A stretch of 64,000 nt of DNA from Monocercomonoides exilis (GCA_001643675.2 LSRY02000049.1:248001-312000), one strand, 5' to 3'. Shown: positions 37,694 through 50,790, counted from the stretch's first letter. The notes: generated by a model from the sequence alone, not told the origin. A program made the numbers and translations.

Positions 37694-37736
37694 TTCTGAA
37701 TGGAACAAAAATCATAAAGTGAAAAATTATCTTCCC
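37694..37736. mobile_element. Partial family-1 MITE end
   Basis: About 43 bases match the right end of the 178-bp MITE (GAATGGAACAAAAATCATAA, ending CTTCCC) and are followed by ATAT. The other end is missing. Confidence 0.6.
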
Positions 37737-37740
37737 ATAT

Positions 37741-38101
37741 ACACTTTATCATATAACCAAATAAAATTTGAAACATCACATTTGAATCAAATTTCTGTTC
37801 CCACTCACGAAACAAGACAAAAATGAAAGTCGAAACTTGACAATATTGCGCAAGACTTGCAGATGAAGATTTTTGAAGAAGAACATAAACTTGATCAGAA
37901 CATGATTGTTTTATTTTATTTCTTAAACTTAACAAAAAAAAATAAATAAATAAATAAAATAAAATAAAATAAAATAAAAACAAAAATAAAAACAATGCTC
38001 TTATTAATCATTACGAAAAAGCGAAAAAAATTATTGCAATTTCAGTAAAATTTTTGTAACCATAATATTTTTATTGAGACTTCAATCAAATACAAAGCGC
38101 G
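37741..38101. other. Upstream region of the large surface-protein gene
   Basis: 361 AT-rich bases with AAAT repeats (37935-37980). It presumably carries the promoter; no motif is identifiable. Confidence 0.4.
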
Positions 38102-41100
38102 ATGCTTCAACCGAAAATGGCACTTCGCTTTGCATTTATCGCGCAGCTGCTGACTTTTTATTTTGCATTGGAGGTTCATCAGGGAAAATCAGTCGGGCCA
38201 CTGGGATGCGGCAGCTGCGAAGCACCGCAGAAAACAGTTGCAAGCGAAAGGCCGAGCATGTTTTATTGCTTGAGCAAGCACAAAGCAACAACCCCAATAT
38301 TGTGCGAATGCTCCCATTCCAATGAGCATTCGAAGCTCCTTTCATCCTTCGAGATGAGGAATTCAAGCGTGGAATTGGCGCATCTGACTATGAGAGCAGC
38401 AGCACCTGAAGGGATAGCAACACTGCTGCAAGACTCTATTCTGCGTGTTTGTTCTTCGATCATCGAGCCGTCAGCAATTGCTGCACAGTCGTTGTTTTGC
38501 TCTGCTGGTGGAGAGTTCTTGCTGTGGAACATGAGTCTTTCACTCTCGCCAGTCGCAAATCACATCCCAACCTTCGTTGCATCCGCGCATGCTCGCGAGG
38601 CATCAGACATTCAGAGTTTCATTTTTGCATCCCAGTGTTCGTTCTCTTCCTTCACGTTTTCACCAACAGCGCCTCTTCTGGGAAGCTGCATGATGCGAAG
38701 TGTATTTTTGGACGTGTGCAGCTTCTGCAATGTCACTTCAAATACCGAACCTGCCAGCACCAGTTATTCAACAGCAGTGCAGACAATGATGCAGAGTTGT
38801 GTTTTTGAAGAAGTGTCAGCACCATTTGATGGAGGAATAACAAATGGATTGCATTCGCTTTCGAGATTTGCAGCACAGAACTGTTCGTTTTCCCACTATT
38901 ACCCAGCCTCGTATACTCACACTTACACAGATCCACAAAATTTTACCACAAACGAAACAATTCTATTTGAAGACTGCTTATTTACTGTAAGTGGAAATTA
39001 TGCACTTTATGTGAAAGATGCAACAAACGTGACAATTACCGAATGCTCTTATACGAATTGCTTGTGTGGAGCAATTTGCTTCTTTTCAGTAAAGCATTCA
39101 ATGATCTCTTGTACCGATTTTTTGAACAATTCGTATAGTTCATGTGGAGGATCAATAGGCATTGATTTATCAAACAATGCAACTGTTGAAAAATGCATCT
39201 TTGAAAATTCCACTGCAGGTCGTGATGGAGGAGCAGCACATGTTAATAGAGGGTCCCAACTTAAACTATTTTCGTGTATTTTACAAAATTGTTCTGATTC
39301 AGCCACCATTAATTATTATGGAGGTGGGGCGTTGTGGTTTGGTGATGCAGGGTCAAATTTGATAACAGATTGCTCATTTTCATCGTGTTCGTCAAACCAA
39401 AAAGGGGGAGCAATACTGTTCTCAAACGATAATGGAAATTTAACGATTCTCCCTTCATTCATCAAATATTGCTATTTTGAAAACAACAGTGCAGAAAACG
39501 GAGGCCATGACATCTGCATTTTGGATAAATGGGTGCAGATAATAACAAATGAATCGTTTGTTGAATGCCGAACAATGACAGCCAGAGCTTGGAGGATTGT
39601 GAATGATTCAAGCGATGTGAGCGGATGGATGGTGTCTGGGTTCTTTGAGGAGATAAAAGTGAATGGAGAGGAAGGGATTGACCACAAGGCATGCGGGCTG
39701 AACGAGAGGAAGTGCAAGACGATCTCGTTTACGAAGAGCGTGGTCGACCTTTCGAAAAGCACGCCGATTGCCATCTGGGTTGATCCGTCGACATATGTTG
39801 AAGGCAGCTATTCTGTGGATTCGGCCAGGATCGAGTTTGGAAACACAGGAGGCGGAACAGTGACCGTTGCTTCGTCCATTTCTTCGGGGTCGCTGTTTTC
39901 TGTCTCAACAGGATCGCTGAAAGTCGCCTCGTTTGACTTTTTGCACGACACAACCAGATCGTCGAAGGCCTGCTCGCTTTTCAGGCTGACATCGACAGGA
40001 ACGCTGGTTCTGGAAGGATGCAGCATCTGTGTGGATGGGACAAACACAGCAGAACATGCGCTTGAGGAGTCGCTGATTGTGCTGGAGGGTGGGAGCACAC
40101 GCATCGAAAGGACGAGAATGGGGCCTTTGTGGCTGAGCTCGAAAGCAGCGATCAGGTTTTCTTCGGAGTGCATGGTGAGTGTGGTGAACACGAGTGTGTG
40201 TGGTGCAGGAAGGCAAAGTGGAAGCGGGGGAGGGATTGAAGGGGTGGTTGGGACAGGGAAAAGGGTGGAGATTGAAGGAGGGGAGGTGAGCGGGTGCAGC
40301 TCGAGGAGTGGGAATGGGGGTGGGGTTGCGGTGAGGATGCAGGGAGGGTCTTCGTTGCGGATGGTGCGAACAAGGGACGAGGGAAGTGGAAGTTCGTTTG
40401 CAGGCTGCACCTCGCAGGCAGGGGGAGGATCAGGCGGGCTTGGCGGGGGTGTGTATTTGGAGGCTGAGGAACGGGCTGTGCCGGATGTTGAAATCCGCGG
40501 AGCAGTGTTCTCGGGGTGTGTGGGAGTGCATGGATCGAACATATTTGTGAGGGGAGACGATCTCTCAGGGATTGTGCGGAAAGACCTGATTGAGCTTGAG
40601 GATGGGGCAGTGGAGGCAGGGCTGGCAGAAGGGTATGAGGGGTCAACAACGAATGAGGGGTTTGTGATTCCGCTGGTTTCGTATCTCCGCACGTTCACAC
40701 CGCCTGGGCATGTGGCAGGGGCAGGAGGCCACAATTTCACTGGATGTGGACACCCGAGCACCCCCTGCTCCACCATCGAGTATGTGCTTGCGCTTCGGTT
40801 TGGGAGCGGAGCAGGGGAAGTGTGCCTGGCAGGATCGTTTGTGATTGACCATGTGCTTGCGATTGATGAGCAGCCAATTGCCTTTTCGGCAGAGCAGGCG
40901 GGGATGCAAGTGAGGATAAGCGAAGACATCGGGGGTGCAGGGGAGAGCATCATTTGTTCGAGCAAAGACTGTTCGTTCTGTGGGATGTGCTTCGTGGTGC
41001 CACAGAGGATGAATGTGCACATAGAATCTGTGCTTCGATGCAACGACATGGAGCTGGTGCTTTCAGAGTGTGGATTTGGGACAGAGGGAGGCACACTTGG

Positions 41101-44100
41101 AATGGCGCTGGCTGTGGTGGTGAAAGGGTGTCTGAAGATGCAGAAGCTGGAGCTGAACGGGCTGACGTTCAGCACGCGGGCAGCATTTGAGATAAGAGGG
41201 AGCGGATCGAGCTGCATTTGCGAGGAGCTGAACTGGACAGACATCACGATGGAGTGGACGAATTCTGTGGTGAAGGTGTCAGAGGGTGCTTCGCTGGAGA
41301 TAAGCAACTCAGTGGTTGACGGAACGAGCGAAGAGGCAAGCAGTGTGATTGAGGTGTTGGGGGGAGCAACGCTGAGTGTGAGGAGCACGACGCTGGCGAG
41401 GATCGAGAGGCAGAAGGGGAGTGGAGGAGCGGTTTTGGGGAGAGCAGGAGGAGGGAAAGCGACAAGCGTGCAGAACACCACGTTTGAGGGGTGTGTTTGC
41501 AGAGAGGCAGGGAGGATGGAGGGAGGCGGGGTGTGGATGGAGGTGGAGAATAGCGGAACACTGGCATTTGGGAACAACACAGTGAAGGGGTGCAGTGTGG
41601 ACGAAAGCGGGGGAGCAGGCGGGGGCATGTATCTGAGGCTGGGGAGAGCGGGGTAGAATACTCGATGAAGCAGGTTGTGTTTGGGGGGAACAAGGCGGAG
41701 GTGGGGAGGGATGTGTATCTGGTGTGCAAGAACCCGCGAGACATGATCACGAGCCAGCGGTGGGAAGGGTCTGCGAGGAAGGAGGAGGAGGAGGAGAACA
41801 AATGGGTGGTGGACAGGGAGGTGGAGCCAGGGATCAATGTTTCTGTGCTGCACTATCTGTTCCCTCCGAAAATCAACATTGTGTACGTGAAGAGTGGTGG
41901 GAGCAGCGACTTGATGTGTGGAGATGATGTGGAACCATGTGGGGATCTGATGTTTGGGTTTGGGAAGATGCGGACAGATCAGACGACAGTTCACATTGTT
42001 GACTCGTGCACATTGAATGCGTTGCTGGATCGGAACGGGCAGTCAGTCACGATCCGGGGAGAGTCTTCGGCGGGTGGGTCGTTGTTTGAGGTGGGAAGGA
42101 ACGGGGGATTTGTGCTGGTGATGAGGGATAGTTCAGTATCGCTGATGCTGGAGCATCTGCAGTTCGGCCTGCCAGGAGTGTCTTCAGTTGGGCAGATGAT
42201 ACGCATCGAAGGGGGAAAGCTGTTTGTGGACGAGTGTGCATTTGGAGGAAGCTGGGCAGGAAGGAGCGCCACAGACATGTGGATTGTGAAGGGGAGCGAG
42301 GGAGCGGTGCAGATGACAAAAACGAGGATGTTGGATCTCTCGTTTTCGGGGGGAGGGGGATTGTGTGGACGAGGGGAGGGAGCTTGGTGGTTGAGGAGGG
42401 AGACTGGACGCGGATGGAAGGGAATGAGCCTCTTGTGAACATTACGGATTGTGAGAAGGTGGAAGTGAGAGGGAGCAGTGTGGTTGAGGAATGCAAGACA
42501 GAGGCAGGGGAAGGAGGGTTTCTGAGGTGTAGCCTGACTGCAGGAGGGAAAGTAATAGTTGCGAACAGCACCATCAGAAATAGCGGGACAAGGGCAGCAG
42601 GCGGGAAAGGTGGCGGGGTGTATCTTTGCTTCTGCGAAGGATCAGGCAGCGACTATCTGTTTGAGAACACAAGATTTGGAGGGAATGAGGCAGCGTTCGG
42701 GCAGGATGTATTCATTGTGTGCGACAGCCTGAATGCCACTGTGGATGTGTCGAAGTTTGCGATGGCGCTGACAACAGCCGAGGGGGGGAGGACAGCAGAC
42801 ATGATGGGGTGCGACCGGAACCACTTCAGAGAGGCTGCACAGGATCTGTATCTGTTTCTGGTGCAGTATGAGGCGCCTGCGATTGCTGTCTCTCCAAGCG
42901 GATATGACATGGTTGGGTGCGGAAGTGAGAGCTACCCGTGCTGTTCGCTGTGGAGAGGGCTGAGGAACATCCAGGCTGATGCTGTGCACAAGAGCCTGAC
43001 AATCAAGTCGGAAGCGTTGGTTGACCATTGGCACGAGCTGACATCCTTTTCTGTGGCATCTGCAGACGAAGCGAGCAAATGCACGGTTGGTGTTTGCGCA
43101 GCCATTTTGGGTGGGGTGTCTGAGGCTGTCTTGCTGAACAAGGGGAATCTGAGGCTTGAGCGGATTGGATTTTCTCTGCCTCTTTTGTTCACTTCTGGGC
43201 AAGCTGGGCTGCTTCTGTCTGCCTCTTCACAAGAAGAGGGGCTGACTCTCTCCGACTGTTCCTTCTCTTTTGTTTCTTCTTCTCCTTCTCATTCTTCTTC
43301 TTCTTCTTCTTCTGTGAATGCAGAGTGCGCGTATTATCTGATCCATTCGAATGGAGGGACAGTTTGGATGAGCTTGTGTTCGTTTGAGCCGCAGATGTTT
43401 GGAGCAGTTCCGCTGGCGATTGCTTCAGGGTTTTCGGCCACCCGCTGCCAGTTCAGGGGAGTGGAAGCAGCGAGCAGCGTGGAAGGCGGGTGTGTGGCAT
43501 GCCATCTGTCAGCAGGGCAGGCGCTGCTTGTGGAGGGGTGTGTGATGGACTCGTGCAAGTGCTCAGAAGTGTCGGGGAGAGGAGGGTTCCTGTTTGTCGA
43601 CTGTGCGCTGACTGATGCAGCCCAGCCGCTGAAGTTCAAGGATGCGACGTTCGGCAACAACAAGGCCTTTGTTGGGAAGAGTCTTTTGTCAAGGCAAAGG
43701 CGCTGAACACGACTATCACAGGCGCAGCATTCGAGTTTGACTATTCGGGGCTGAGCAGCGATGGGAATGTGTTTGCTGGTACAGACAGCCAGTTTGAGGA
43801 CACAGACCTGTTCCGCTTCCTGGTTGGGCTGTTGTCGAGCACGATTTTTGTTTCGAGTGCAGGAAGCGATGTGATGCGGTGTGGGTCAGAGGAGGATCCG
43901 TGCCAAACATTGTGGAAGGGGCTGAGCCATCTGGAGGAGCATGCAGAGGCAAAGAAAGTGCATCTTTCCGGCTCTTTGGGAGTGGTAGATGCATGGGATC
44001 TGTCGAACTGCTCGGTTGGAGCAGCGCCTTCAGGGTCAGGAGAAGCAGCAAGAGCGTTGCTTGTTCTGCAGAAGCCTGGGGGTGCAGGATTGAGCGAGGG

Positions 44101-47100
44101 GCTGTTTGCGAATTGGTGGAGCCTCTCGTTCACAGGGGTTGATCTGTTCCTGGATGGAACGCTGGAGGATGCGTCGGGGGTTGTGATTTGGAGCCACAGT
44201 GGGTTGCTGGGTGTTGCAGGATGCTCGTTGGCAGCAAGCAGCTCAGCGCACTTCTCAGACGTGAAGTTTGTTGCTGTGCATGGCGGGGCGCTGGTGCTGA
44301 CTGACTTCGGGGCGGCAGGGCTGAACTTCGAAAGGGGGCTGGTGGAGGTGTGGGGCGGGTGCAGCTGTGCGATGGAAGGGGTGGATCTGGCGAATGTGAC
44401 AGCGAACGGGGGGATTGTGAGCTATGCGGATGGAGCTGGGGAAAGGGAAGGTGCAAGGGGAAACGAAATGCCGAGTGTGGTGATAAACGGGAGTTCGTTC
44501 CGGCGAGTGACATCGTCGAACAACGGGTCGAGTGTGTTCACAGACACATCGGCAAGCGTGCTGGCGATGAAGATCAACAGCAGTGTATTTGATGTGTGCC
44601 GGTCGGAGATGTCAGAGGCAGGAGGGGTGATGGCGTATGTGCTGGGGGCGAGCGGCCGGTACGAGATGAACAACAGCGAAATCACGAACTGTGGGTGCTC
44701 TCCCACAGCTGGGAGGGGAGGCGGGGTGTATCTGAAGGCGGTGGGGCAGGGGGCGCTGGACTTTGTGTTCAAGGGGTGCCTGTTCAGAGGGAACGGGGGG
44801 TGGAAGGGGCGCGACATATTTGTGGAGTGCAGGCGGATTGCAGAGCAGATCAACGAGACGCAGTTTGTGCTGGATCTGCGGCCGGAGGTGTACAACCGGT
44901 TTGATGCGATCTACGGGATCGATGAGGAGAACTATGTGCCGGTGGATCTGATTGAGTATGTGACGATCTACCAGCAGAGCACGATCGTTGTGTCGTCGGC
45001 GGAGGAGAAGAACGGGACGAAGGGGAGGCAGTGCGGGAAGGTGGAGGAGCCGTGTGTGTCTGTGGGGTGCGGGCTGGAGCATGTGATCATGGACTTTGGG
45101 TCGAGGCTGCTGGTGGATGAGGAGAGCGAGATCGAGAGGGAGTGCGAGATTGGGGGGATGGAGATGAAGTCGATTTCGCGGGAGAAGGCGAAGGTGGCGT
45201 TCAGGGCAGTGCAGAGCAAGACGCGCGAGTGGATTGTGAGTGTTGGCAGCAACACCGCGTTTGAAGGGCTGTGCTTTGTTGTGCCTGCTGATTGCAGCTG
45301 GCAGCATGGGGTGCTGTTCAGGGCTGTGTCGGGGCGCAGCTCGTTTGTGCTGTGCGAGTTCTGTGGCGAGGCAGGGAGTGCTTCAGAGTCGCCTGTGCTC
45401 ATTTGCGGGTGTGGGAGCGAGGTGTCTGTGGAAGAGACGAAAGTGAGGGACCTGCACTGCACGAGAATCATGGGGTGGGAAGGGGGAAGGCTGCTGGTGC
45501 GGGAGGTTGAGGTGGAAAGAGTCAGCACAGCCAAGAGCGCATTCATGCTGAAGGGGACAAGCGGGTCAGTTGAGAAGCTGGGTGCCTCGAACAGCATTGT
45601 GGAGAGCGGGAGCTTGTTTGAGATGGGCAACGATGCCTCTGCAGCTCGTGCGAAAGAAAACAGCGCATCTTCATCAACATCAGAATTTGGATTTGCGCTT
45701 GTTGAACTGGCGAACATCACTTCATTGGACTCTCCATCGTGCTTCGAGTGCTGCTCAAGGGGGTGTCGGCTGGAGATGACCAACTGCACAGTTTCTGGGT
45801 GCTCTTCGGGTGCTGCTGGGCTTGGAAGTGCTGCATCGTTCACAGGATGCGAAGAGGTTTGGATGAAGAACTGCTTGGTCGAAGGCAGCGGAGGAGGAGG
45901 AGGAGGAGGCGTGCGAGAGGAATGTGGAGCAGAGGCACAGGGAAGGGAAGGGGGATGCGAGGTGTGCAGATGGAACGGGTCGCTGATGAGCTTCGAAGAC
46001 AGCAGAGCCACCATGAGCGACTCGACAATATCGAACTCGCCAAGCGGGGGTGTTTCGGTGCTTCGAGCGAACATTTCAGTGGCAGAAGGCAAGTTCAGCG
46101 GGAACAACCCGATGATCCGCAATTACTCGTCAGTGCGAAGAAACATGATGTGTGGAGAATCGGGGGTGGTGGAGATTGCGAGCTTGAAGGGCGGGGATGG
46201 GTGGCTCCCAGGCACATCGATGTGGATTCTGAGCGAAGGGTGCGAGCTTTCGGGAATTGCAGCAGAAAGGCAGTCTCCGTTCTTTATTCCAGAGTTGCAC
46301 TCGGTTTTGGCAGAAGAGTCGGGAGGCGAAGTGAAGCTGACTTTCAAGGGCGCTCTTCTTCTGCCGTGCAACCTGTCCTTCAAGATGAAATCGAGGGTTG
46401 GGGATGTGGATGTGATCGACAAATACGAGTTCAGGTCGGAAGGGTATTTGCCTGAGGCCGCAGTTGTTGGGGAAGTGCCGCTGTCTGCAGTTGCATCGGC
46501 CTCTGACGAAACAGAAGTGCTGGCTGCGATTCTTTGTGGATATCAGAATGTTGCATTCTCAACAGCCGCTTTTGCTATCAAGAACAAGACTGATCAAAAT
46601 TCAGGTGTGCCTGAGAATCTTTCTGAAGGGGACATAAAAACGACAACCTCATGGATTTTGATTGTTTGTATTGTGATCGTGGTAATACTGTTAATTGTAT
46701 TAATAATATTCATTGTTCGATGGAAAAAGGCAAAGGATGAGAACAAAGATCTGAGAGAAATAGTGAATGATAACATCAGAAAAGATCCGAAGGCATTTGA
46801 GATGGTGACGATGGAGATGTCACCAGAAGAGCAGTGGAGGAGAGCAGAGAAAGAGGAAGAGAAGAAGAACGAAGAGAGGATCAAGAAAAGGGTGTATGCG
46901 AAAAGTCTGCAGCATTCAGAATCATCAGAGCACCTATTGAGTGAGAGTGGCTCTACTGAATACATTCTGGGAAGAGATTCAGGCAAGATCCCTCAATGGA
47001 TTCTGGAGAAAGATGAAGAAGAAGAAGATGATGTTTCGAGAAAGCGAACATCATCACCATCCATCTCATCCACTTCATCCACAGATACGACCGATTCTGA

Positions 47101-47974
47101 TTCAACTTTTGTTCGAGGGGAGGATCTATGCCCAACCACCTCATCAATGTCAAACTTGGTGGATGCAATGGCCTGCTCATCTCCCCATGAGAAGCTGATT
47201 GTGGATCTGAGGGATTCATTGTTTATGCTGCTTCATGGAAAGAATGAGAAAAAGGAGATGGCAATTGGATCATTGAAGGAGAGGGAGCAGACAGCTGCTC
47301 AGATCCTGTTCTGGGTGGCGAATGGGGCACTTCACTCGTTTGATGAATGCGAAGTGCCGCTTCAGTCACTGACAAATCTGAGTCCACACATTGTGCTGTT
47401 CTCTGAGCACATGGTGATCACAATAGCGATGCACTCAGACTGCTCGTCAGAATCGGATTCAGATTCATCCTCCATCTCTTCGTCAACTGTTGTAACATCA
47501 ACAAGTGATGATGATGACAGAGACTCACTGCCCTCGTCTGCCTTTGAGGATGAGGAAGACAGCAAGAACGAGTGCATGAGGTGGAAAGCGCCAGAGCTGC
47601 TGAATGGAACAAAGAGCCAGGGATCGAAGAAGACAGTTGTGTTTTCGATTGGGATGATGCTGTGGGAGTGTGTGACGCTGAAGATCCCGTTTGGGGAGTA
47701 TGAGGCAGTGGTGGCGGGGCAGAAGATTCTGAATGGGGAGAGGCCGAACTGCTCGAAGGCGAGCTCGTCGTATGACGAAGTGATCCTGGCAGCGCTTTCA
47801 GAAGACAAAAAAGCCAGGCCGACGCTGATTGGGATGAAGCGGGAGCTGTTGGAGCACTTTCCGGCTGGAGCTGTGACATTCACCGTTTCGGATGCGATCA
47901 CATACGATGGAGATTCGAATGTGAATGTTTCTGAGCTTCGACGCCTTGCATCTTGCTCTGGATCAAATCAATGA
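38102..47974 (+). CDS. Giant beta-helix surface protein with transmembrane segment and pseudokinase domain; three frameshifts
   Basis: About 3,290 codons with no intron needed. A signal peptide (ALRFAFIAQLLTFYFAL; an alternative start at 38117 is equally good) is followed by roughly 2,800 residues of short Cys/Gly repeats (GGGVYL, GGAILFSND, VEGCVMDSCK types), which fit a POMP-like right-handed beta-helix. The transmembrane segment is WILIVCIVIVVILLIVLIIF (about 46650-46715), then a Lys/Glu juxtamembrane helix. The C-terminal domain (about 47180-47900) keeps a kinase APE region (RWKAPELL), FSIGMMLWECVTLKIPFGE and a final helix, but no glycine loop, catalytic Lys, HRD or DFG. It is therefore a predicted pseudokinase of tyrosine-kinase-like type. 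The frame shifts by one missing base at about 41645, 42355 and 43680, in or near G-rich runs. Homopolymer sequencing error, pseudogenisation or frame switching are possible. A role in adhesion or sensing is inference. Confidence 0.8.
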
Positions 47975-48850
47975 AAGAAGATGAAATTGGAAAGGAAAAA
48001 AAAAGAGCAATCAAATTATGTTTGTGTTGTCTGTGCAATTATTGTCAAAGCATTAATTGCATGTAGCTGAATGAAGTTTTTCGTTTGGGATTTTCAGATT
48101 ACAGCAAAGCAAAAGTTCGAATGGCTGCTTGAACATTTTGTTGATATGCTCATATGTAACAATCCAGCAATTACATTTCATCGCGATCATGTGAGCTGTT
48201 TTGTGGATGTCCTGTGAATATGCATTAATCATGTGAACTATTTAGAATTGAGTAATAGTTTTTTGTTTCAATTTTTTCAGTTAGATTAGTTTTTTGAAAC
48301 ATTTTTTCAAGCAGGGTTTTATTTTTTTTTATTCAAGAATATTCACTATTGTTTTTTTAACAACGCCAGCAAGCACGATGCAACTGGTTTATGAAGTATT
48401 CTTCTCCATATTTCTTCGTTCATAATAATATGTAGTTTTCTGTTTTTTTAACAAAATCATCTTCGACACACATCACATAAACAAATTGATTGAGAAAGAA
48501 TTTCTGAATTATTAAGAAACATCAAATGTATCAAAAGTATGCAAATTTTATTATTAAACTTTCAGTGTAACTAAGCTGTTCATTTGGATTATTGGATGAA
48601 AGATACTCAAAGAAAAAAATCCACTTTCACATGAAAAATTATCATTCAGAAAAGTATTCACTCCATTCTTTTTATCCAATATTTTTTTTCATAATAACTA
48701 CAATTTGTATGTGAAAGACAAAGTATTTAACTCAAGGGAGAAAGTTTCATGAAAAATGTATTTGAAAAAAATTTTTTTCGAAAAATCATTTTCTCCACAT
48801 CTTTGGGGAGGGGGGGGGGGGAGGAGGAATTTTTTTTTTCACTTCTAAAT
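47975..48850. other. Intergenic after the surface-protein gene
   Basis: AT-rich, with an imperfect poly-G run at 48804-48824. No gene recognised. Confidence 0.4.
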
Positions 48851-48967
48851 TATACACCAAAAATAATTCATATTCGAAAAAAAATAATTCAATTTCGGAA
48901 ATAATAATTCAAAATCGAAAATTAATAATTTGAATTCAGAATTAATAATTCAAATTCGTAATTTATT
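48851..48967 (+). repeat. Left arm of a foldback containing about five 20-21-bp repeats
   Basis: TATACACCAAAAATAATTC followed by units such as ATTCAAAATCGAAAATTAATA. The inverse occurs at 50273-50391. The units resemble the 21-bp repeats at 33467-33592, and both are preceded by ATACACCAAAAAT. Confidence 0.75.
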
Positions 48968-48968
48968 A

Positions 48969-49635
48969 CAGATATCGCACAAAATACCGGACAAGATCGA
49001 TTTCACAATAACTGCAAGAGGAATAATTCTGACAATTTTCCTCAAAATATACCTCATCAATACAAACATATTTGATACACAAAACTTTCAAAAAAGCCTC
49101 ATTTGTGCTCAGAGAAAATTAATTTTGGAATCTCGGAGAAATAAAATATGGGTGATTATTTTTGAAATCATATTTTTTCATACAAAAATTTCTAATCAAA
49201 TATTTTTCTTGAATATCAATTAATAAACTGGCTGATCCTTTTTGAAATCATTCTTTTGTTCGAGTTTTGATCAAAATTATTATCTCAATGGGATTTTTAT
49301 TGAAATGAACAATATCGGAAAATACAAACATCTTATGTCGATATATTCAAGGAAATGTGTTTTTTCAAAAAACCCATTGAGATAAAAAGTTTGATCAAAA
49401 CTCGAACAAAATAATGATTTAAAAAAGGATCAGCCATATTGAGTTTCTCCGAGATTTAAAAACTTATTTTTCAAAGGCACAGTCTTCATGAAAATGAATG
49501 TCCAGCATACCAAATGAGTTTGTATCGTTAAGATATATTTGGAGGAATATCATCAGATTTTCTCTTTGAATGGTTATTGTGAAATCGACCTTGTCCGGTA
49601 TTTTGTGCGATGTTCGGTATTTTTTGCGATATCTG
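48969..49635. mobile_element. 667-bp foldback MITE, family 3 (TA-target type)
   Basis: The ends are CAGATATCGCACAAAATACC and its near-perfect inverse, each flanked by TA (48967-48968 and 49636-49637). The arms pair for most of the element. The left arm carries an extra segment of about 80 bp starting GGGTGATTATTTTTGAAATC, which matches the end of the element at 51449. The right end holds a second copy of its first 25 bases. No coding capacity. Confidence 0.8.
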
Positions 49636-49715
49636 TAATACGATTTCGAAAAAGAATAATCCGATTTTGAAAATTAATAATTCATTCTCGAAATTCATTT
49701 TTAACTGAAAATTAT

Positions 49716-49717
<2 letters not shown>

Positions 49718-49751
<34 letters not shown>
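49718..49751. repeat. 34-base poly(T) run
   Basis: Uninterrupted T from 49718 to 49751. Confidence 0.95.
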
Positions 49752-49752
<1 letters not shown>

Positions 49753-50272
49753 GATGGATTTGGGAAAATGTCAAGTTGTTAATTAATCAATCAAATTTAA
49801 TTACTCAAGAAAAATGTTTTTTAATTTGAAACAATCATAAAATCAATTTATTGATAAAAGTTTTTTTTCAAAAATCATCACTCTGATGATAAGTTGATTG
49901 CAAATAATTCATTATTTTGAATTATCTGAAGGAAATAGTGAATTTTCAATCACATTTATTGAATTTCAATATAAAAGAATTTTTTGCCAATGATTTTTTT
50001 TTTTATTTCTTTGGTGAATTTTTAAAAAACTTCGATTTTTTTAAAATGAAAATGAATTCGCTTTCTTTTCAAATTAACTTCAAATTATAACATTTTCTAT
50101 CAAAATGAATGTCATTTTTTTAAGGAAATGCATAATTTTTTAAATATTAAAGAACAAAGTGTGCTCACGAGATTAAAATCTAGAGTATTTTGACAGCAAA
50201 ACATAAGTTATTCATTCCACAAATCACAAAAATTCTCGTTTCGAAATCGAATAATTTTTTTCGAAAATGAAT
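49752..50272. other. AT-rich interior of the foldback region
   Basis: No gene or recognisable repeat. Confidence 0.35.
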
Positions 50273-50391
50273 TAATAAATTACGAATTTGAATTATTAAT
50301 TCTGAATTCGAATTAAAAATTTTCGATTTTGAATTATTTTTATTCGAATATGAATAAATATTTTTAGAAATAGAATTATTTTTGATGTATA
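50273..50391 (-). repeat. Right arm of the foldback with 20-21-bp repeats
   Basis: Inverse of 48851-48967 with some divergence. The pair encloses the TA-type MITE at 48969. Confidence 0.75.
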
Positions 50392-50790
50392 TTGAACAAA
50401 CCCCAAAAAATACTCTCTTTAGCGCTAACCATCTGTTGAAGAAAAAACAATGCACATTATTCACCAAAAAATATTTAGACAAGTTCTAACAGTGAGATTT
50501 TCTGATTTTCGAAAAAAAACTCGAATTTTCGAAAAAGTTCTGTTTCCATCCACAATATTTCACAAAAATAGAAACGATAACATTGTCAAATTTTAGCTTT
50601 TTTTCGATTGAATTTTCATGGGAAGGAATATATTTCTGTTAAATCTCAAAGATTCTTATCACAACTTGAAAATGAAACTGAAGGTGGGTGATCCTTTTTT
50701 AAATCATTTTTTCGTTTTCGTTAAGACCGAATATTTAATCTCGATGAGATTTTTGTTAATATGAACTGTAAGGGTAAATTCACCCATATA
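50392..50790. other. AT-rich spacer with a partial MITE piece
   Basis: 50686-50775 resembles the centre of the element at 48969 (GGTGATCCTTTTTTAAATCA, then an ATCTCGATGAGATTTTT-like stretch). No gene. Confidence 0.45.

Noticed and set aside
39808-41994. 728-codon minus-strand frame opposite the surface gene
   Set aside because: It is the antisense of G-rich coding sequence. The plus frame has the signal peptide, repeats and membrane segment.
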